Shown in pieces: positions 9,301-18,525 of a stretch of 64,000 nucleotides of DNA. Location: NCBI RefSeq assembly GCF_014646815.1, contig NZ_BMNZ01000003.1, positions 593,631 through 657,630 on the forward strand. The letters are read 5' to 3'. Both the position numbers and the translations under genes were made by a program. The DNA comes from Terrabacter tumescens. Lineage in GTDB: Bacteria; Actinomycetota; Actinomycetes; Actinomycetales; Dermatophilaceae. Numbering within the stretch: the first letter of the stretch is position 1; each line of letters opens with the position of its first letter. Below the pieces are notes generated by a model, which saw nothing but the letters and a program-made list of their open reading frames with translations, had not been told where the DNA came from and made no database searches.

Positions 9301-10704
9301 ACGGTCAGCGAACGGACTCCGGGCCTGCTGCGTCCTCGGCTGCAGGTCACCGAGCAGCGCCCCCGGACCCACGGCCTCACGGGAACCGGCGACGCCCTGA
9401 CGTCGGCGACGACGTCCCTCGAGGCCGCACCCGGTCTGCCCTTCGCCTGGGCCGAGCTTGCCGGCTGGCTGCAGGCCCCGCTGGTGCTCGCCTCCACGCT
9501 GATGCCGCGCCTGGCCGGACTCCTTCGCACCTCGGGGCGGCGCACCTTGACCATGCCGCACCGGGGACGGCTCGACGTCGTCGAGCAGCTGGGCGTCGAG
9601 GCCCTGGCCGACGCCGCTGCCGGCTTCCTCGCGTCCACCGGGACCGAGTGGCTCGCGCCGCTGGTCGTCATTGCGGGGCACGGGGGCACCGTCACCAACA
9701 ACCCGCACGTCGCGGCATACGACTGCGGCGCCTGCGGCGGCTCCGCGAGCGACGTCAACGCACGGGCCATGGCTGCGGCGCTGGAGGACCCCGGGGTGCG
9801 CGCCGAGCTCGCCGCACGGGGACTGCGGATTCCCAGCGGGACCCACTTCGTCGCAGCGGTCCACGACACCACCCGAGACATCGTCGAGGTCCTCGACCGG
9901 CACGAGGTGCCGACGTCCTCGACGGACGTGCTGCGGCTCCTCGAGATGGACCTGGCCCGTGCCGGTGAGGCCGTGCGCTCGGAACGACTGGCTCTCCTGC
10001 CGGATGCCCGTGGCGACGCACCTCGCTCACAGCTGCGGCACGTCCAGGCGCGCGCCGCCGACTGGGCTCAGCCGCGGCCCGAGTGGGGACTGGCCGGGGC
10101 CGCGACGATCATCGTCGGTCCGCGATGGCTCACGGAGAGGACGGACCTGAGGGGCCGGGCCTTCCTCCAGTCCTACCGCCCGGATCTCGACCCCGACGCG
10201 TCGGTCCTGGAGCAGCTGCTCGCTGCACCGGTCGTCGTCGCCCAGTGGATCACGGCGCAGTACTGGACCTCCACGGTCGACCCGCACCGCTTCGGCGCCG
10301 GCGACAAGACGACCCACAACGTCATCGGGGACGGAGCCCGCCTCTCCGCGGTGCTGACCGGCGTGCGGGGTGACCTACGCATCGGGCTGCCGTGGCAGGC
10401 CGTCTCGCCGACCGCGCCGCACGGAGCGGACTCCCCCGCCATCCTGCACGACGGACCGTGGTCGGGTCCGACGCAGCACCAGCCCCTGCGCCTGCTCGCG
10501 GTCGTGTGCGCCGAGCCGGCGGCGGTCGAGCAGGTGCTGGCCCGTCAGCCGGACGTCGCCCGTCTCGTAACCGGTGGCTGGATCACGCTGAGCGTCATCG
10601 ACCCGGTGGACGGACGCGCGCTGACGCGCACCCGCGACGGAGCGTGGACGCCCGAGGGCGCCGGCTCCCCCACACCACCTCGACCGGCCTGGGACGCGGG
10701 GTGA
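6379..10704 (+). CDS. dabBA: DabB-DabA fusion, predicted energy-coupled inorganic-carbon pump
   Basis: One reading frame of 1441 residues. Residues 1-500 are a proton-conducting membrane subunit of the NuoL/MrpA/DabB type, with HRWLPETAEGPSPVSALLHA near 202, TRADMKGRLA near 266 and GHGIWKASLFLGAG near 303. Residues from about 527 to the end are a DUF2309/DabA protein. Its carbonic-anhydrase-like metal site is intact by position: C936 and D938 in CIDVRSE, H1101 in AGHGG and C1116 in YDCGACGG, the His-Cys distance of 15 matching DabA of Halothiobacillus. DAB systems couple a cation gradient to CO2 hydration and bicarbonate accumulation; normally DabA and DabB are separate proteins. A Gly/Ala-rich insert lies near residues 895-930. 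Start 6379 is chosen as a leaderless ATG; ATG 6349 and TTG 6286 are also in frame. Confidence 0.85.
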   Translation: MLLLRVVRFPLAALGLLSLVVLVRAASGSPLAASVGRVSLGPLGTADVGLHIGVVEATLLTLVALVGTVVAVYSARNLVGQHRLVRYAALLTTTVGALALAVTASSLPVLAAAWTTGSLTLSALVAHSGTASAVEASRQVRGRLLVGDALLCAGVVVAGHATGTLDRGALAGAVTNAATVGVTAAALLFVTAGMVRSALVPAHRWLPETAEGPSPVSALLHAGFVNGVGVLALLVWPILQAAPVARGVLLVAGAATAALATGQLRTRADMKGRLAASTSSQMGYLAVQAAIGIPAGVLLHVVGHGIWKASLFLGAGGTVDRQRTGGTSVASAPGRPAYGPRWIAPTAVGASALLVAWTAVVPVAGWPSLTAPAELLPLGLAMAVTASGLLAVLRRRVPSGPRAFGGLVVVTVAATYVLVLRGLGSALAEALGEPTAWSEAGAGVLAVVAVGLLGLIAAGAALDAAARAGRRPGLSRRVARSALRPWSVRERLAGSASVGLAVPPVTVEDADAAASSVRVAAMTGGPLYPLTAFVASNPLAALESLPMDEAVSLSSELHGARTGPSARDLRDALATGRARDEDLDAVATEVALPAPQEGDSGTALLTVGTTLAVRSLLLADDPDAGQIEWAAAALRRAGVEPDRRVRTPLDVVTAGAVGSSAGRAAARIERRARELGHHACARSLAGAGWPGATGPWTELRAGADGLDAALRVRGAGEVVRALPAEPEATIAALLTHLGLRPQDRPRFIARVLARDPGWPAHLAWRARHERLAHDGAETIASRLTSPTAPHRLVEELVAARLALEVVTAEAWVPKLLGRPFDSAELVSFTHDGLAPILAMAMSVGLVHDDVTKEEVREAARLLAPLAGGRLGPLRAEVLERAYRRELLSTLTGAGAPGGGATAPDGGVATAAAGGAVARGAAANQAAPGPAAQLITCIDVRSERLRRHLEDQGPWETIGAAGFFGVPLRHHGPEGTVSERTPGLLRPRLQVTEQRPRTHGLTGTGDALTSATTSLEAAPGLPFAWAELAGWLQAPLVLASTLMPRLAGLLRTSGRRTLTMPHRGRLDVVEQLGVEALADAAAGFLASTGTEWLAPLVVIAGHGGTVTNNPHVAAYDCGACGGSASDVNARAMAAALEDPGVRAELAARGLRIPSGTHFVAAVHDTTRDIVEVLDRHEVPTSSTDVLRLLEMDLARAGEAVRSERLALLPDARGDAPRSQLRHVQARAADWAQPRPEWGLAGAATIIVGPRWLTERTDLRGRAFLQSYRPDLDPDASVLEQLLAAPVVVAQWITAQYWTSTVDPHRFGAGDKTTHNVIGDGARLSAVLTGVRGDLRIGLPWQAVSPTAPHGADSPAILHDGPWSGPTQHQPLRLLAVVCAEPAAVEQVLARQPDVARLVTGGWITLSVIDPVDGRALTRTRDGAWTPEGAGSPTPPRPAWDAG

Positions 10705-11018
10705 CGCCAGCAGCTCGTCCGCTGACACCGTGTGCCGTGGAGCGCCCGGCCCTTCCGTCGACGAGCGAAGGCGCTTGGTCTGCATGGGTGTTCGGAGACA
10801 AACGGGGCTTGCCACCGGCATCAGCGGCGATCTCTGCCACACGTTGGCGATGGCCAGGCGTCGTCGGCCACGCCACTGATCTGACGATCAGTACCCGGAG
10901 TTCCGCGCCAACGGCGGCCGGGTGGGCGGCAACGGCGGACTCCCAGGAGCCGCGACGCTGTCCCACCGCCATACGCGAGCCCTCAGCCCATGGGACGTCG
11001 GAGGGTGACGCCGGACGA
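10705..11018. other. intergenic stretch, no gene seen
   Basis: About 310 bases after the dabBA fusion. Frames here are open only through base composition and show no family resemblance. Apart from the terminator-like hairpin that follows at 11019, nothing was recognised. Confidence 0.5.
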
Positions 11019-11064
11019 CAGAAGGGCCCCGAACCGCGTTTCCGCTGGTCAGAGGCCCTTCTGT
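11019..11064 (-). terminator. terminator of tRNA-Tyr
   Basis: Arms ACAGAAGGGCC (11019-11029) and GGCCCTTCTGT (11054-11064) pair perfectly over 11 bases around a 24-base loop. The hairpin lies nine bases past the 3' end of the tRNA on the minus strand. There is no T-run, which is common in this GC range. Confidence 0.65.
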
Positions 11065-11072
11065 GCACTGGG

Positions 11073-11153
11073 TGGCAGGTGAAGGATTCGAACCTTCGTA
11101 GCTCTCGCGACGGATTTACAGTCCGTTTCCATTGGCCGCTCGGACAACCTGCC
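11073..11153 (-). tRNA. tRNA-Tyr(GTA)
   Basis: On the minus strand the acceptor arms GGCAGGT and ACCTGCC pair over seven bases. The anticodon stem-loop reads CGGACTGTAAATCCG, which places GTA as anticodon, and the T-arm contains GGTTCGAATCC. The gene is 81 nt because of the long variable arm (class II) typical of bacterial tRNA-Tyr. CCA is not encoded: the discriminator A is followed by CCC. Confidence 0.95.
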
Positions 11154-11289
11154 TTGGTGCGTCTGGAAGGATAGCAAGAGATCGGGCGCGGTCCGAAATC
11201 GGGGCCGTCGCCATGCTTTCGTCGTGTCCACAGCCCTCCACGGCGCGCGCCCGACAGCCCAGCCAACAGCATGCGGAAGGACCCCACCG

Positions 11290-11784
11290 ATGGCCGACTC
11301 GTCGTTCGACATCGTCAGCAAGTTCGACAAGCAGGAGATCGCCAACGCGGTCAACAGCGCGAGCAAGGAGATCGCGACGCGCTACGACTTCAAGAACGTC
11401 GGCGCGTCCGTCGACCTGGCCGGCGAGGTCATCAAGATGAAGGCGAACACCGAGGAGCGTTGCCTCGCAGTCCTCGACGTCGTGCAGACGCACCTCGTCA
11501 AGCGCAAGGTCAGCCTCAAGCACCTCGACGTGCCGGAGGCCGGACCGCGCCTGTCGGGCAAGGAGTACCACCTCGACGCGCCGCTCAAGGAGGGCATCTC
11601 CCAGGAGAACGCCAAGAAGATCAACAAGCTGATCCGCGACGAGGGTCCCAAGGGCGTCAAGAGCCAGATCCAGGGTGACGAGCTGCGCGTCTCGAGCAAG
11701 TCCCGCGACGACCTCCAGGCCGTCCAGCGCATGCTGCGCGAGGCCGAACTCGACGTCGCACTGACCTTCACCAACCAGCGCTGA
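11290..11784 (+). CDS. yajQ: YajQ-family nucleotide-binding protein (DUF520)
   Basis: This 164-residue protein matches the YajQ family over its full length: N-terminal ADSSFDIVSKFDKQEIANAV, the RYDFKN segment, and a C-terminal half with LKEGISQENAKKINKLI and the ending DVALTFTNQR. Family members have two ferredoxin-like domains and bind nucleotides; c-di-GMP binding is shown for some proteobacterial members only. The ATG at 11290 has AAGGA about eight bases upstream. The gene is monocistronic and ends in a double hairpin. Confidence 0.95.
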   Translation: MADSSFDIVSKFDKQEIANAVNSASKEIATRYDFKNVGASVDLAGEVIKMKANTEERCLAVLDVVQTHLVKRKVSLKHLDVPEAGPRLSGKEYHLDAPLKEGISQENAKKINKLIRDEGPKGVKSQIQGDELRVSSKSRDDLQAVQRMLREAELDVALTFTNQR

Positions 11785-11791
11785 ACCGCCG

Positions 11792-11816
11792 GGTTCGCTT
11801 GCCCGACAAGCGAACC
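11792..11816 (+). terminator. hairpin terminator of yajQ
   Basis: GGTTCGCTTG (11792-11801) and CAAGCGAACC (11807-11816) form a perfect 10-bp stem with a five-base loop, eight bases after the yajQ stop. Confidence 0.65.
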
Positions 11817-11831
11817 ACGACGACAGATCAT

Positions 11832-11861
11832 GTATGCCGTCCGCTGCAGCGGGCGGCATAC
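11832..11861. terminator. second hairpin between convergent genes
   Basis: GTATGCCGTCCGC (11832-11844) and GCGGGCGGCATAC (11849-11861) pair over 13 positions with one G-T-type mismatch and a four-base loop. It lies between two convergent genes and can act in both directions. Its outer arms are the word GTATGCC/GGCATAC that is over-represented across the window. Confidence 0.6.
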
Positions 11862-11868
11862 GTGCGTC

Positions 11869-12657
11869 TCAGAGGGGGCGGGCGAGGTCGCGGAGGTCCG
11901 GGAAGACCTCGACAGCCAGCGGCCACCAGAAGAGGTGGCCGCACAGCTCGGCATACTCCTGCGGCGTGACCCAGCGGGTCTCGTGGATGCCGTCGTCACC
12001 GTCGTTGATGTCGGGGCGCGCGTCGTCCAGCCGGGTGCGGAACACCTGGAGGAACGGCTTGTCCCGGCCGAAGACGTTGTCGTCGGTGCGGGGCGTGAAT
12101 CGCTCGTAGCCGCAAGGGATCACGTCCGAGTGGCGCAGCCGGAGGCCCGTCTCCTCGAACGTCTCGCGGACGGCGTTCTCGACGGGCGTCTCGTCCGCCT
12201 CGCGCCACCCGCCGGGCGAGCCCCACTCCCCGCGACGGACGCTGTGCACGACGACGAAGTCGCCTCGTCGGTCGCGCACGAAGACCATGGCGGCCAGGAC
12301 GCGCGCCGGGTCGAGGGGGTCGTCTGACGCGACGAGGTCGACGTCGCTGGGGCCGTTGGGGAAGCTCACGTCGAGGATGCGGCGGACGCCACGGTCACGC
12401 TTGCGCTTGCGCAGCCGCAGCCCGGACGCGTTCAGACGGCGGGCGAGTTCCACCCCGGTCGTCGGGGTCGCCCCGGCGTCGACGGCATCCTGCCAGCGAC
12501 CCTCGGGCACGTCGTAGTGGTCGCCGTCGAACGAGCGCGGATGCAGGGCCGCGGCCCGCGCGACCTCGTGCAGCTCGTCGTAGGAGGCGTCGCTGACGAG
12601 GTGGGCGAAGAGCCGACCGTGGGCGGGCCAGATCGGCTGGTCGATCCACACGGTCAT
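11869..12657 (-). CDS. DUF4031 and NUDIX domain protein
   Basis: The 262-residue protein has two parts. Residues 1-85 match DUF4031 (MTVWIDQPIWPAHGRLFAHL, DGDHYDVPEGR, then a basic RLRKRKRDRG segment). Residues about 115-250 are a NUDIX hydrolase with an intact box, G-x5-E-x7-RE-x2-EE-x-G, from GWREADE to EETGL. NUDIX enzymes cleave nucleoside diphosphates linked to another group; the DUF4031 pairing is common in actinobacteria but its substrate is not known to me. The gene is convergent with yajQ and monocistronic. Confidence 0.88.
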   Translation of the reverse strand: MTVWIDQPIWPAHGRLFAHLVSDASYDELHEVARAAALHPRSFDGDHYDVPEGRWQDAVDAGATPTTGVELARRLNASGLRLRKRKRDRGVRRILDVSFPNGPSDVDLVASDDPLDPARVLAAMVFVRDRRGDFVVVHSVRRGEWGSPGGWREADETPVENAVRETFEETGLRLRHSDVIPCGYERFTPRTDDNVFGRDKPFLQVFRTRLDDARPDINDGDDGIHETRWVTPQEYAELCGHLFWWPLAVEVFPDLRDLARPL

Positions 12658-12796
12658 GGCCCGAAGCCTAGGCCAGGCCTCCGGGAAGCGCCCGGCCTCC
12701 CCCTGTGGACGACGCCGGCCGGCGCTCCCCCGCCCGACCTAGCCTCGAACGCACGTGGCCACCGTCCGGTCGGCCTCCCGATCGAGGAGTAGACAC

Positions 12797-13087
12797 ATGT
12801 CCCGTTCCGTCGTTGACACCGAACGCATCGCCGCTGCGGCCGCCGACATCAACCGGCTCGCCGACACCATCACGTCGAGCACCTCCGAGCTGCGCGGCCG
12901 CCTCGCGGGCATGGGCGCCGACTGGCAGGGCCCGGCCAAGGTCGAGTTCGAGCGCGTCATGCACGACTACCAGCGCATCCAGGCCCAGATGACCGAGGCC
13001 CTCGCTGACGTCGGCCGCCTGACGCTCAAGGCGTCGTCGGCCTACGCCGAGCACGAGAACGCGACGCGCGCGCTCTTCGCCCGCTGA
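12797..13087 (+). CDS. WXG100-family (ESAT-6-like) protein
   Basis: A 96-residue helical hairpin protein with the central W-x-G turn (GADWQGPAK near residue 45) between two long amphipathic helices, the size and shape of WXG100 proteins. These are usually substrates or partners of type VII (ESX) secretion. GAGGAG lies 8 bases before the ATG. No secretion ATPase, EccC/EccD or LXG toxin gene is nearby, so it is an orphan here. Confidence 0.85.
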   Translation: MSRSVVDTERIAAAAADINRLADTITSSTSELRGRLAGMGADWQGPAKVEFERVMHDYQRIQAQMTEALADVGRLTLKASSAYAEHENATRALFAR

Positions 13088-13149
13088 GCCGGGAGGTCTC
13101 CTCCCCGACTGCACGGCTCCCCCGACGCCCCGACTCCACGACCCCCGAC

Positions 13150-13234
13150 GGCCCGGCGCCACACCCTGGACGGCGCCGGGCCCGCGCCGGAGGCGGTGAG
13201 CTCCCGCCCCTACGGTCGAGCCCGCCTCCGGCGC
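13150..13234. terminator. two stacked hairpins after the WXG100 gene
   Basis: GGCCCGGCGCC (13150-13160) pairs with GGCGCCGGGCC (13172-13182), and two bases on GCGCCGGAGGCG (13184-13195) pairs with CGCCTCCGGCGC (13223-13234). Both stems are perfect. The first fits a terminator for the WXG100 gene. Confidence 0.55.
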
Positions 13235-13299
13235 ACTGTCGTGCACCGGCACGCGCGTGCATCGGCCTGCGCACCCCCGCACCCGCGCGCACGACGCCG

Positions 13300-13332
13300 A
13301 AGGGCGGCTCCCCCCTCGGGGGAACCGCCCTT
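13300..13332 (-). terminator. terminator of groEL
   Basis: AAGGGCGG (13300-13307) and CCGCCCTT (13325-13332) form the outer stem, and a run of C pairs with a run of G inside it. It lies 34 bases past the groEL stop on the minus strand. Confidence 0.75.
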
Positions 13333-13366
13333 CGAACGTGCTGTGACGCAGGTGGAGCAGGTGGGC

Positions 13367-15076
<1,710 letters not shown>

Positions 15077-15118
15077 TCATGTCGCTGCGAACCCAGCCCC
15101 TCGGCATACGGCCCATTT

Positions 15119-15180
15119 CTGTCACTCCCATGACGAGAGTGCTAACGCCATTATTGGCACTCTCGGGGTGAGAGTGCAAA
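15119..15180 (-). promoter_or_regulatory. two tandem CIRCE elements upstream of groEL
   Basis: The right element is TTGGCACTC (15154-15162), nine bases, GAGTGCAAA (15172-15180). The left one is a weaker CTGTCACTC (15119-15127), nine bases, GAGTGCTAA (15137-15145). Both keep the 9-N9-9 geometry of the HrcA operator. On the minus strand a -35-like TTGCAC and a -10-like AATAAT with an 18-base spacer fall inside them, so HrcA binding would cover the promoter. Confidence 0.85.
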
Positions 15181-15281
15181 CACTCGGGAGCTCTCGGCCG
15201 TGGCCGGCCTGCGCCCCCGAGCACCCCCGAACCACACCGCACACTCGCAAGCTCACAGCGGGCGTATGCCGTCCGCTCGGC

Positions 15282-15707
15282 TCAGGCGCCCACGGCCGGG
15301 GCCAGCGCTCCTGCGATCCGCACGGCATACTCCGCGGACTCCTGTTCCGAGGCGTACTTCGTGCGCGGCCAGAAGAAGCCCCGCAGACCATCGCCCTTGG
15401 TGCGCGGCACGACGTGCACGTGGAGGTGCGGGACCGACTGGCTCACGACGTTGTTCATCGCCACGAAGCTGCCCTGCGAGCCGAGGGCGTCGACGACGGC
15501 GGCGGCCAGGCGCTGGGTCGCCCCGAGCAGCGTGGCGTGCAGGTGGGCGGGCAGGTCGAGCAGCGTGTCGACGTGCTGCCGCGGCACGAGCAGCACGTGG
15601 CCCTTGAAGACGGGCCGGCGGTCGAGGAAGGCGACGAGGTCAGGCTCGTCGAGCACGACGTCGGCGGGGACGTCACCGGCGACGATCGAGCAGAAGACGC
15701 AGTCCAT
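15282..15707 (-). CDS. HIT-family nucleotide hydrolase/transferase
   Basis: The 141-residue protein has a [16 protein letters not shown] start, the [11 protein letters not shown] strand and the histidine triad [10 protein letters not shown] near residue 95. HIT proteins act on nucleoside phosphoramidates or dinucleotides. GGGAG lies 8 bases before the ATG. The C-terminal part has a GLRGFFWPR segment seen in actinobacterial HIT proteins. The gene stands alone. Confidence 0.92.
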   Translation of the reverse strand: MDCVFCSIVAGDVPADVVLDEPDLVAFLDRRPVFKGHVLLVPRQHVDTLLDLPAHLHATLLGATQRLAAAVVDALGSQGSFVAMNNVVSQSVPHLHVHVVPRTKGDGLRGFFWPRTKYASEQESAEYAVRIAGALAPAVGA

Positions 15708-15752
15708 GGCGACACACTCCCACGGCGGGCCGGCGGGAGGCCCGCGAGCGGG

Positions 15753-16283
15753 CTAGTGGCAGATGACGAGCAGGACGCAGCCGCCGCTGCTCGAGGTGGG
15801 CGACGGCGTCGACGTCGGGTGGGGCTTCTTCGTCGGCTTCGGCTTGGGGTTGCCGGGCGTCGACGTCGCCGTGGGGCTCGGGGCTGCCGTCGAGCTCGGG
15901 GCCGGCGGGGTCGTGGCGCGGGACGCCGACGGCGCGGGGGCCGTGACCGTCGGCACCGAGCTGGTCGGGGCCGAGGCGGGGTCCACGACGGCCGTCGCCG
16001 GCCGGGTGCTCGTCTGCTGACCGGCGCTCGGAGTGCCGGTCGCGCTCGTCTCGTCCGAGGACTCGGCCAGACCCCAGCCGTCGTCGGACGTCGTGCTGGC
16101 CCAGTCCCCGCCGGGGAGCCCGGGGAAGCCGCTGGACGCCATGGCCTCGTCGCTCCAGCTGTCGCCGGACCAGTAGGCGACGCCGCCGGTGGCGAGCAGC
16201 GCGACGGCGGCGAGGACTGCCGCGATGACGAGCTTTCGTCGGGACTTCGAGCCGGGCGTGGAGGAGCGGAACTCGGTCGACAT
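15753..16283 (-). CDS. membrane-anchored Thr/Ser/Pro-rich protein, unknown function
   Basis: I do not recognise a family. The 176 residues comprise a short basic cytoplasmic start (GSKSRRK), one membrane helix at about 18-36 ([21 protein letters not shown]), an acidic stretch, then about 90 residues of Thr, Ser, Pro and Ala that look like an extended extracytoplasmic stalk with a basic [10 protein letters not shown] patch. The last ten residues, [10 protein letters not shown], contain two cysteines. A GGTGA site precedes the ATG. It could be a surface spacer or a lipid- or disulphide-anchored protein; neither can be shown. Confidence 0.6.
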   Translation of the reverse strand: MSTEFRSSTPGSKSRRKLVIAAVLAAVALLATGGVAYWSGDSWSDEAMASSGFPGLPGGDWASTTSDDGWGLAESSDETSATGTPSAGQQTSTRPATAVVDPASAPTSSVPTVTAPAPSASRATTPPAPSSTAAPSPTATSTPGNPKPKPTKKPHPTSTPSPTSSSGGCVLLVICH

Positions 16284-16387
16284 GGGTCACCAACGTAGAC
16301 GAACCGGGCGTCTCGCGCCTGCTCGAGGCGGGGCCGCTACGGTGGGCGCATGCTCGACGAGACGTGGATCACATCCGGGACGACCGC

Positions 16388-17287
16388 ATGACCGAGGGCG
16401 TCGTCGGGGCGGGTTCGACGGGCTCGTCGGCTGGCTTCGTCGAGGTCGCGGACCGCGTCTTCGTCGCCCGCTACCGCCAATGGGACGTCAACGTCGGGCT
16501 CGTCCTCGGTCGGCACGGCGCGGTCGTCATCGACACCCGCGCGAGCGACCGGCAGGGCGCCCAGGTGCTCGACGACATCCACCGCCTCGGCCGCGACATC
16601 GAGGTCCGCCACGTCGTCAGCACGCACGTGCACTTCGACCACACGTTCGGCAACGCCGCGTTCGAGACCGCGATCGTGCACGCCCACGACAACGTCGGTC
16701 GCACGACCCAGTCAGCGGCCGAGCACATCCAGGCCCTCGTCCGCGCCGACCCGGGGGCGGCCCCGGAGTACGGCTACACCGAGCGCGACGCCGCCGAGGT
16801 CCTGGCGACGGTGGTCCGCGGCCCGGACCGCACCTTCGGCTCCAACGCCACCATCGACCTCGGTGACCGCGTCGTGACGATGGCGTATGCCGGCCGCGGC
16901 CACACCGACGGCGACGTGGCCGTGCTCGTGCCCGACACCGACGTCATGTTCCTCGGGGACCTCGTCGAGGAGAGCGCGCACCCGTCGTTCGGCGACGACT
17001 GCTGGCCGCTCGAGTGGGCCGACACCCTGACCTCGCACCTCGTGCAGGTGTCGGAGCGCACCGTCGTCGTGCCGGGCCACGGCCGACCGGTCGACGAGGC
17101 GTTCGTGACGCGGCAGCGCGACGACGTCGCAACGGTGGCGGCGGTGATCCGCGAGCGCCGGCTGGCTGAGGGCTCGCTCGAGGACGCGCTGCGCGAGCCG
17201 GACACGCGCCTGCCCTATCCGTTGGACCAGCTCGAGTCCGCGATCCGCCGCGGCTGGGACCACCTCACCCCGCCGCCCACCCCCTGA
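16388..17287 (+). CDS. MBL-fold metallo-hydrolase
   Basis: About 299 residues with the metallo-beta-lactamase signature HVHFDH near residue 87 (metal ligands), the following-ligand segments GRGHTDGD and the core strands of the fold, plus a final PGHGRP. This matches the general hydrolase branch (glyoxalase II/quinoprotein-associated type), not true beta-lactamases. The ATG at 16388 is chosen over a GTG at 16364. The substrate cannot be told. Confidence 0.85.
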   Translation: MTEGVVGAGSTGSSAGFVEVADRVFVARYRQWDVNVGLVLGRHGAVVIDTRASDRQGAQVLDDIHRLGRDIEVRHVVSTHVHFDHTFGNAAFETAIVHAHDNVGRTTQSAAEHIQALVRADPGAAPEYGYTERDAAEVLATVVRGPDRTFGSNATIDLGDRVVTMAYAGRGHTDGDVAVLVPDTDVMFLGDLVEESAHPSFGDDCWPLEWADTLTSHLVQVSERTVVVPGHGRPVDEAFVTRQRDDVATVAAVIRERRLAEGSLEDALREPDTRLPYPLDQLESAIRRGWDHLTPPPTP

Positions 17288-17317
17288 CACCCCTGATCCC
17301 ACCCCCTCGGAGTCCCT

Positions 17318-17365
17318 GGTCGGTGGAGTTCCGCCGGCACCTGGTGCCGGAAGAACTCCACGACC
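17318..17365. repeat. large hairpin, copy 1 of a related pair
   Basis: Arms 17318-17341 and 17343-17365 pair almost completely around a single T, with a 1-base bulge and a 2-base mismatch. The centre is CCGGCACCTGGTGCCGG. It lies between the metallo-hydrolase gene and the end of the broken DUF559 gene and could serve as their terminator. It closely resembles the hairpin at 18526-18560. Confidence 0.7.
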
Positions 17366-17392
17366 TCGCTCCCGCGCCGGTGCCGTTCAGGC

Positions 17393-18415
17393 TCACGCGG
17401 CTCCTCGCTGCGACGAGGCGACCGCCGCGCAGTCCGGACCGCAGTCGGTGAGCGAGCCCGTCCAGCCGCGGGACCGGAGCAGGCTGCCGACCACGCGAGC
17501 CGCCCGGCACGGCTCGAGGACGTGGAGCCAGCCGAAGCGAACCGTGGCCTCGCCTCGCACGACCGCCTCGACATCCCGCTCGAGGTCCGTCCACCGTCGC
17601 GGTCCGGCGTGGGCGAGCCGCCCGTCGAGCTCGACGACGACGCCGAAGTCGGAGTACTCGACGTCTCGGAACGTCACGCCGTCCCTCGTGACCACCCGGA
17701 CCTGACGCCGGGCCACGGGCAGGCCGTGCGACCTCTCGACGTCGTGGAGGTATCGACGCTCGAAGACCGACATCGATCCCGTCGCGACGTCGGCGAGGAT
17801 GGGCAGGAGCAGTCGCCGCCGTGACAGCCGGACGCGCCCGGACAGGGCCTCGTGCAGGCGGGCAGCCGTCGTCGCGCCCTCCTGGCACGCGTCGGCCAGC
17901 AGCGCGACGGCGTCAGCCTCTCGCTTGGCAGTCGACGCGACGTCGAGCAGGGCCTCGTCGAGCCGCAGTCGCGGCGGGGAGAGGTGCAGCTGGACGCTGC
18001 CGTCGAAGTCGGTCCGGCGTGTGACGACCACGCCGCCGGGAGGCGTGACGCGGCGGTTCGCCGCCACGACGACCTGGACCGGGTCGGGGGCTCGTGGTCG
18101 CCCGACTCGCGACACCTCACTCCACGGCTACCCCCACCCTCCGTCCACCTGGACCGACCTCAGACCGTGGGCCCGCAGTGCCGAGGTCCCCGCGAGCGCC
18201 GCGGGCCAGTGGAAGAGGACCGCCGCCCAAGCGAGCTGTGGCCAGGTCGGCGCGCCGGTGTGGTCGACGTAGACGCCGGGATGGACCCGCGCCAGCCGGC
18301 GTCGGCGCAGGAACCGCTCGAGGTCGTTGTCATCGAGGCCGCACTCCAGCGCCTGCGCCCTCGAGAGAACCCCGTCCTGGGATCGCAGCACGCGCGTCGC
18401 CGACGAGAGGTCCAT
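17393..18415 (-). pseudogene. AbiEi-domain / DUF559 protein gene split by an in-frame amber codon
   Basis: Two segments in the same frame make up one gene. The 5' part (18415 down to 18131) codes for the AbiEi-type N-terminal winged domain (VLSRAQALECG, RRRRLARVHPGVYVDHTG). It stops at a TAG at 18130-18128, and the frame then continues uninterrupted to 17393 with the rest of the protein, including the DUF559/Vsr-like nuclease motif VEYSDFGVVVELDGRLAHAG. Read through, it would give about 340 residues, the usual length of these proteins. A restart at the GTG at 18115 could still make the C-terminal part. The family is widespread and multi-copy in actinobacteria with no settled function. A sequencing error is possible but one base change is enough. 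Confidence 0.75.
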
Positions 18416-18525
18416 GCATCCCAGCCTGACCTCGCCCCGCCCTCGACGGACGGTGATCCGTCTCGCCTGTGGGCGAGCGACACCGGCGGCCTGGGGATGT
18501 GGACAGTCGAGCCGCGCCAGTCATC

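Noticed and set aside
6361..9903. Long open frame on the minus strand (about 1180 codons)
   Set aside because: It is antisense to the dabBA fusion and arises from GC-rich third positions; it has no domain and low-complexity composition.
10392..11174. Open frame running across the tRNA-Tyr region
   Set aside because: It reads the tRNA in antisense, a common false protein type, and overlaps the real end of the dabBA gene.
17393..18415. Two separate genes instead of one broken gene
   Set aside because: Both parts are in the same frame, the first stops after an N-terminal domain that normally continues into the second, and the second has no good ribosome-binding site of its own.
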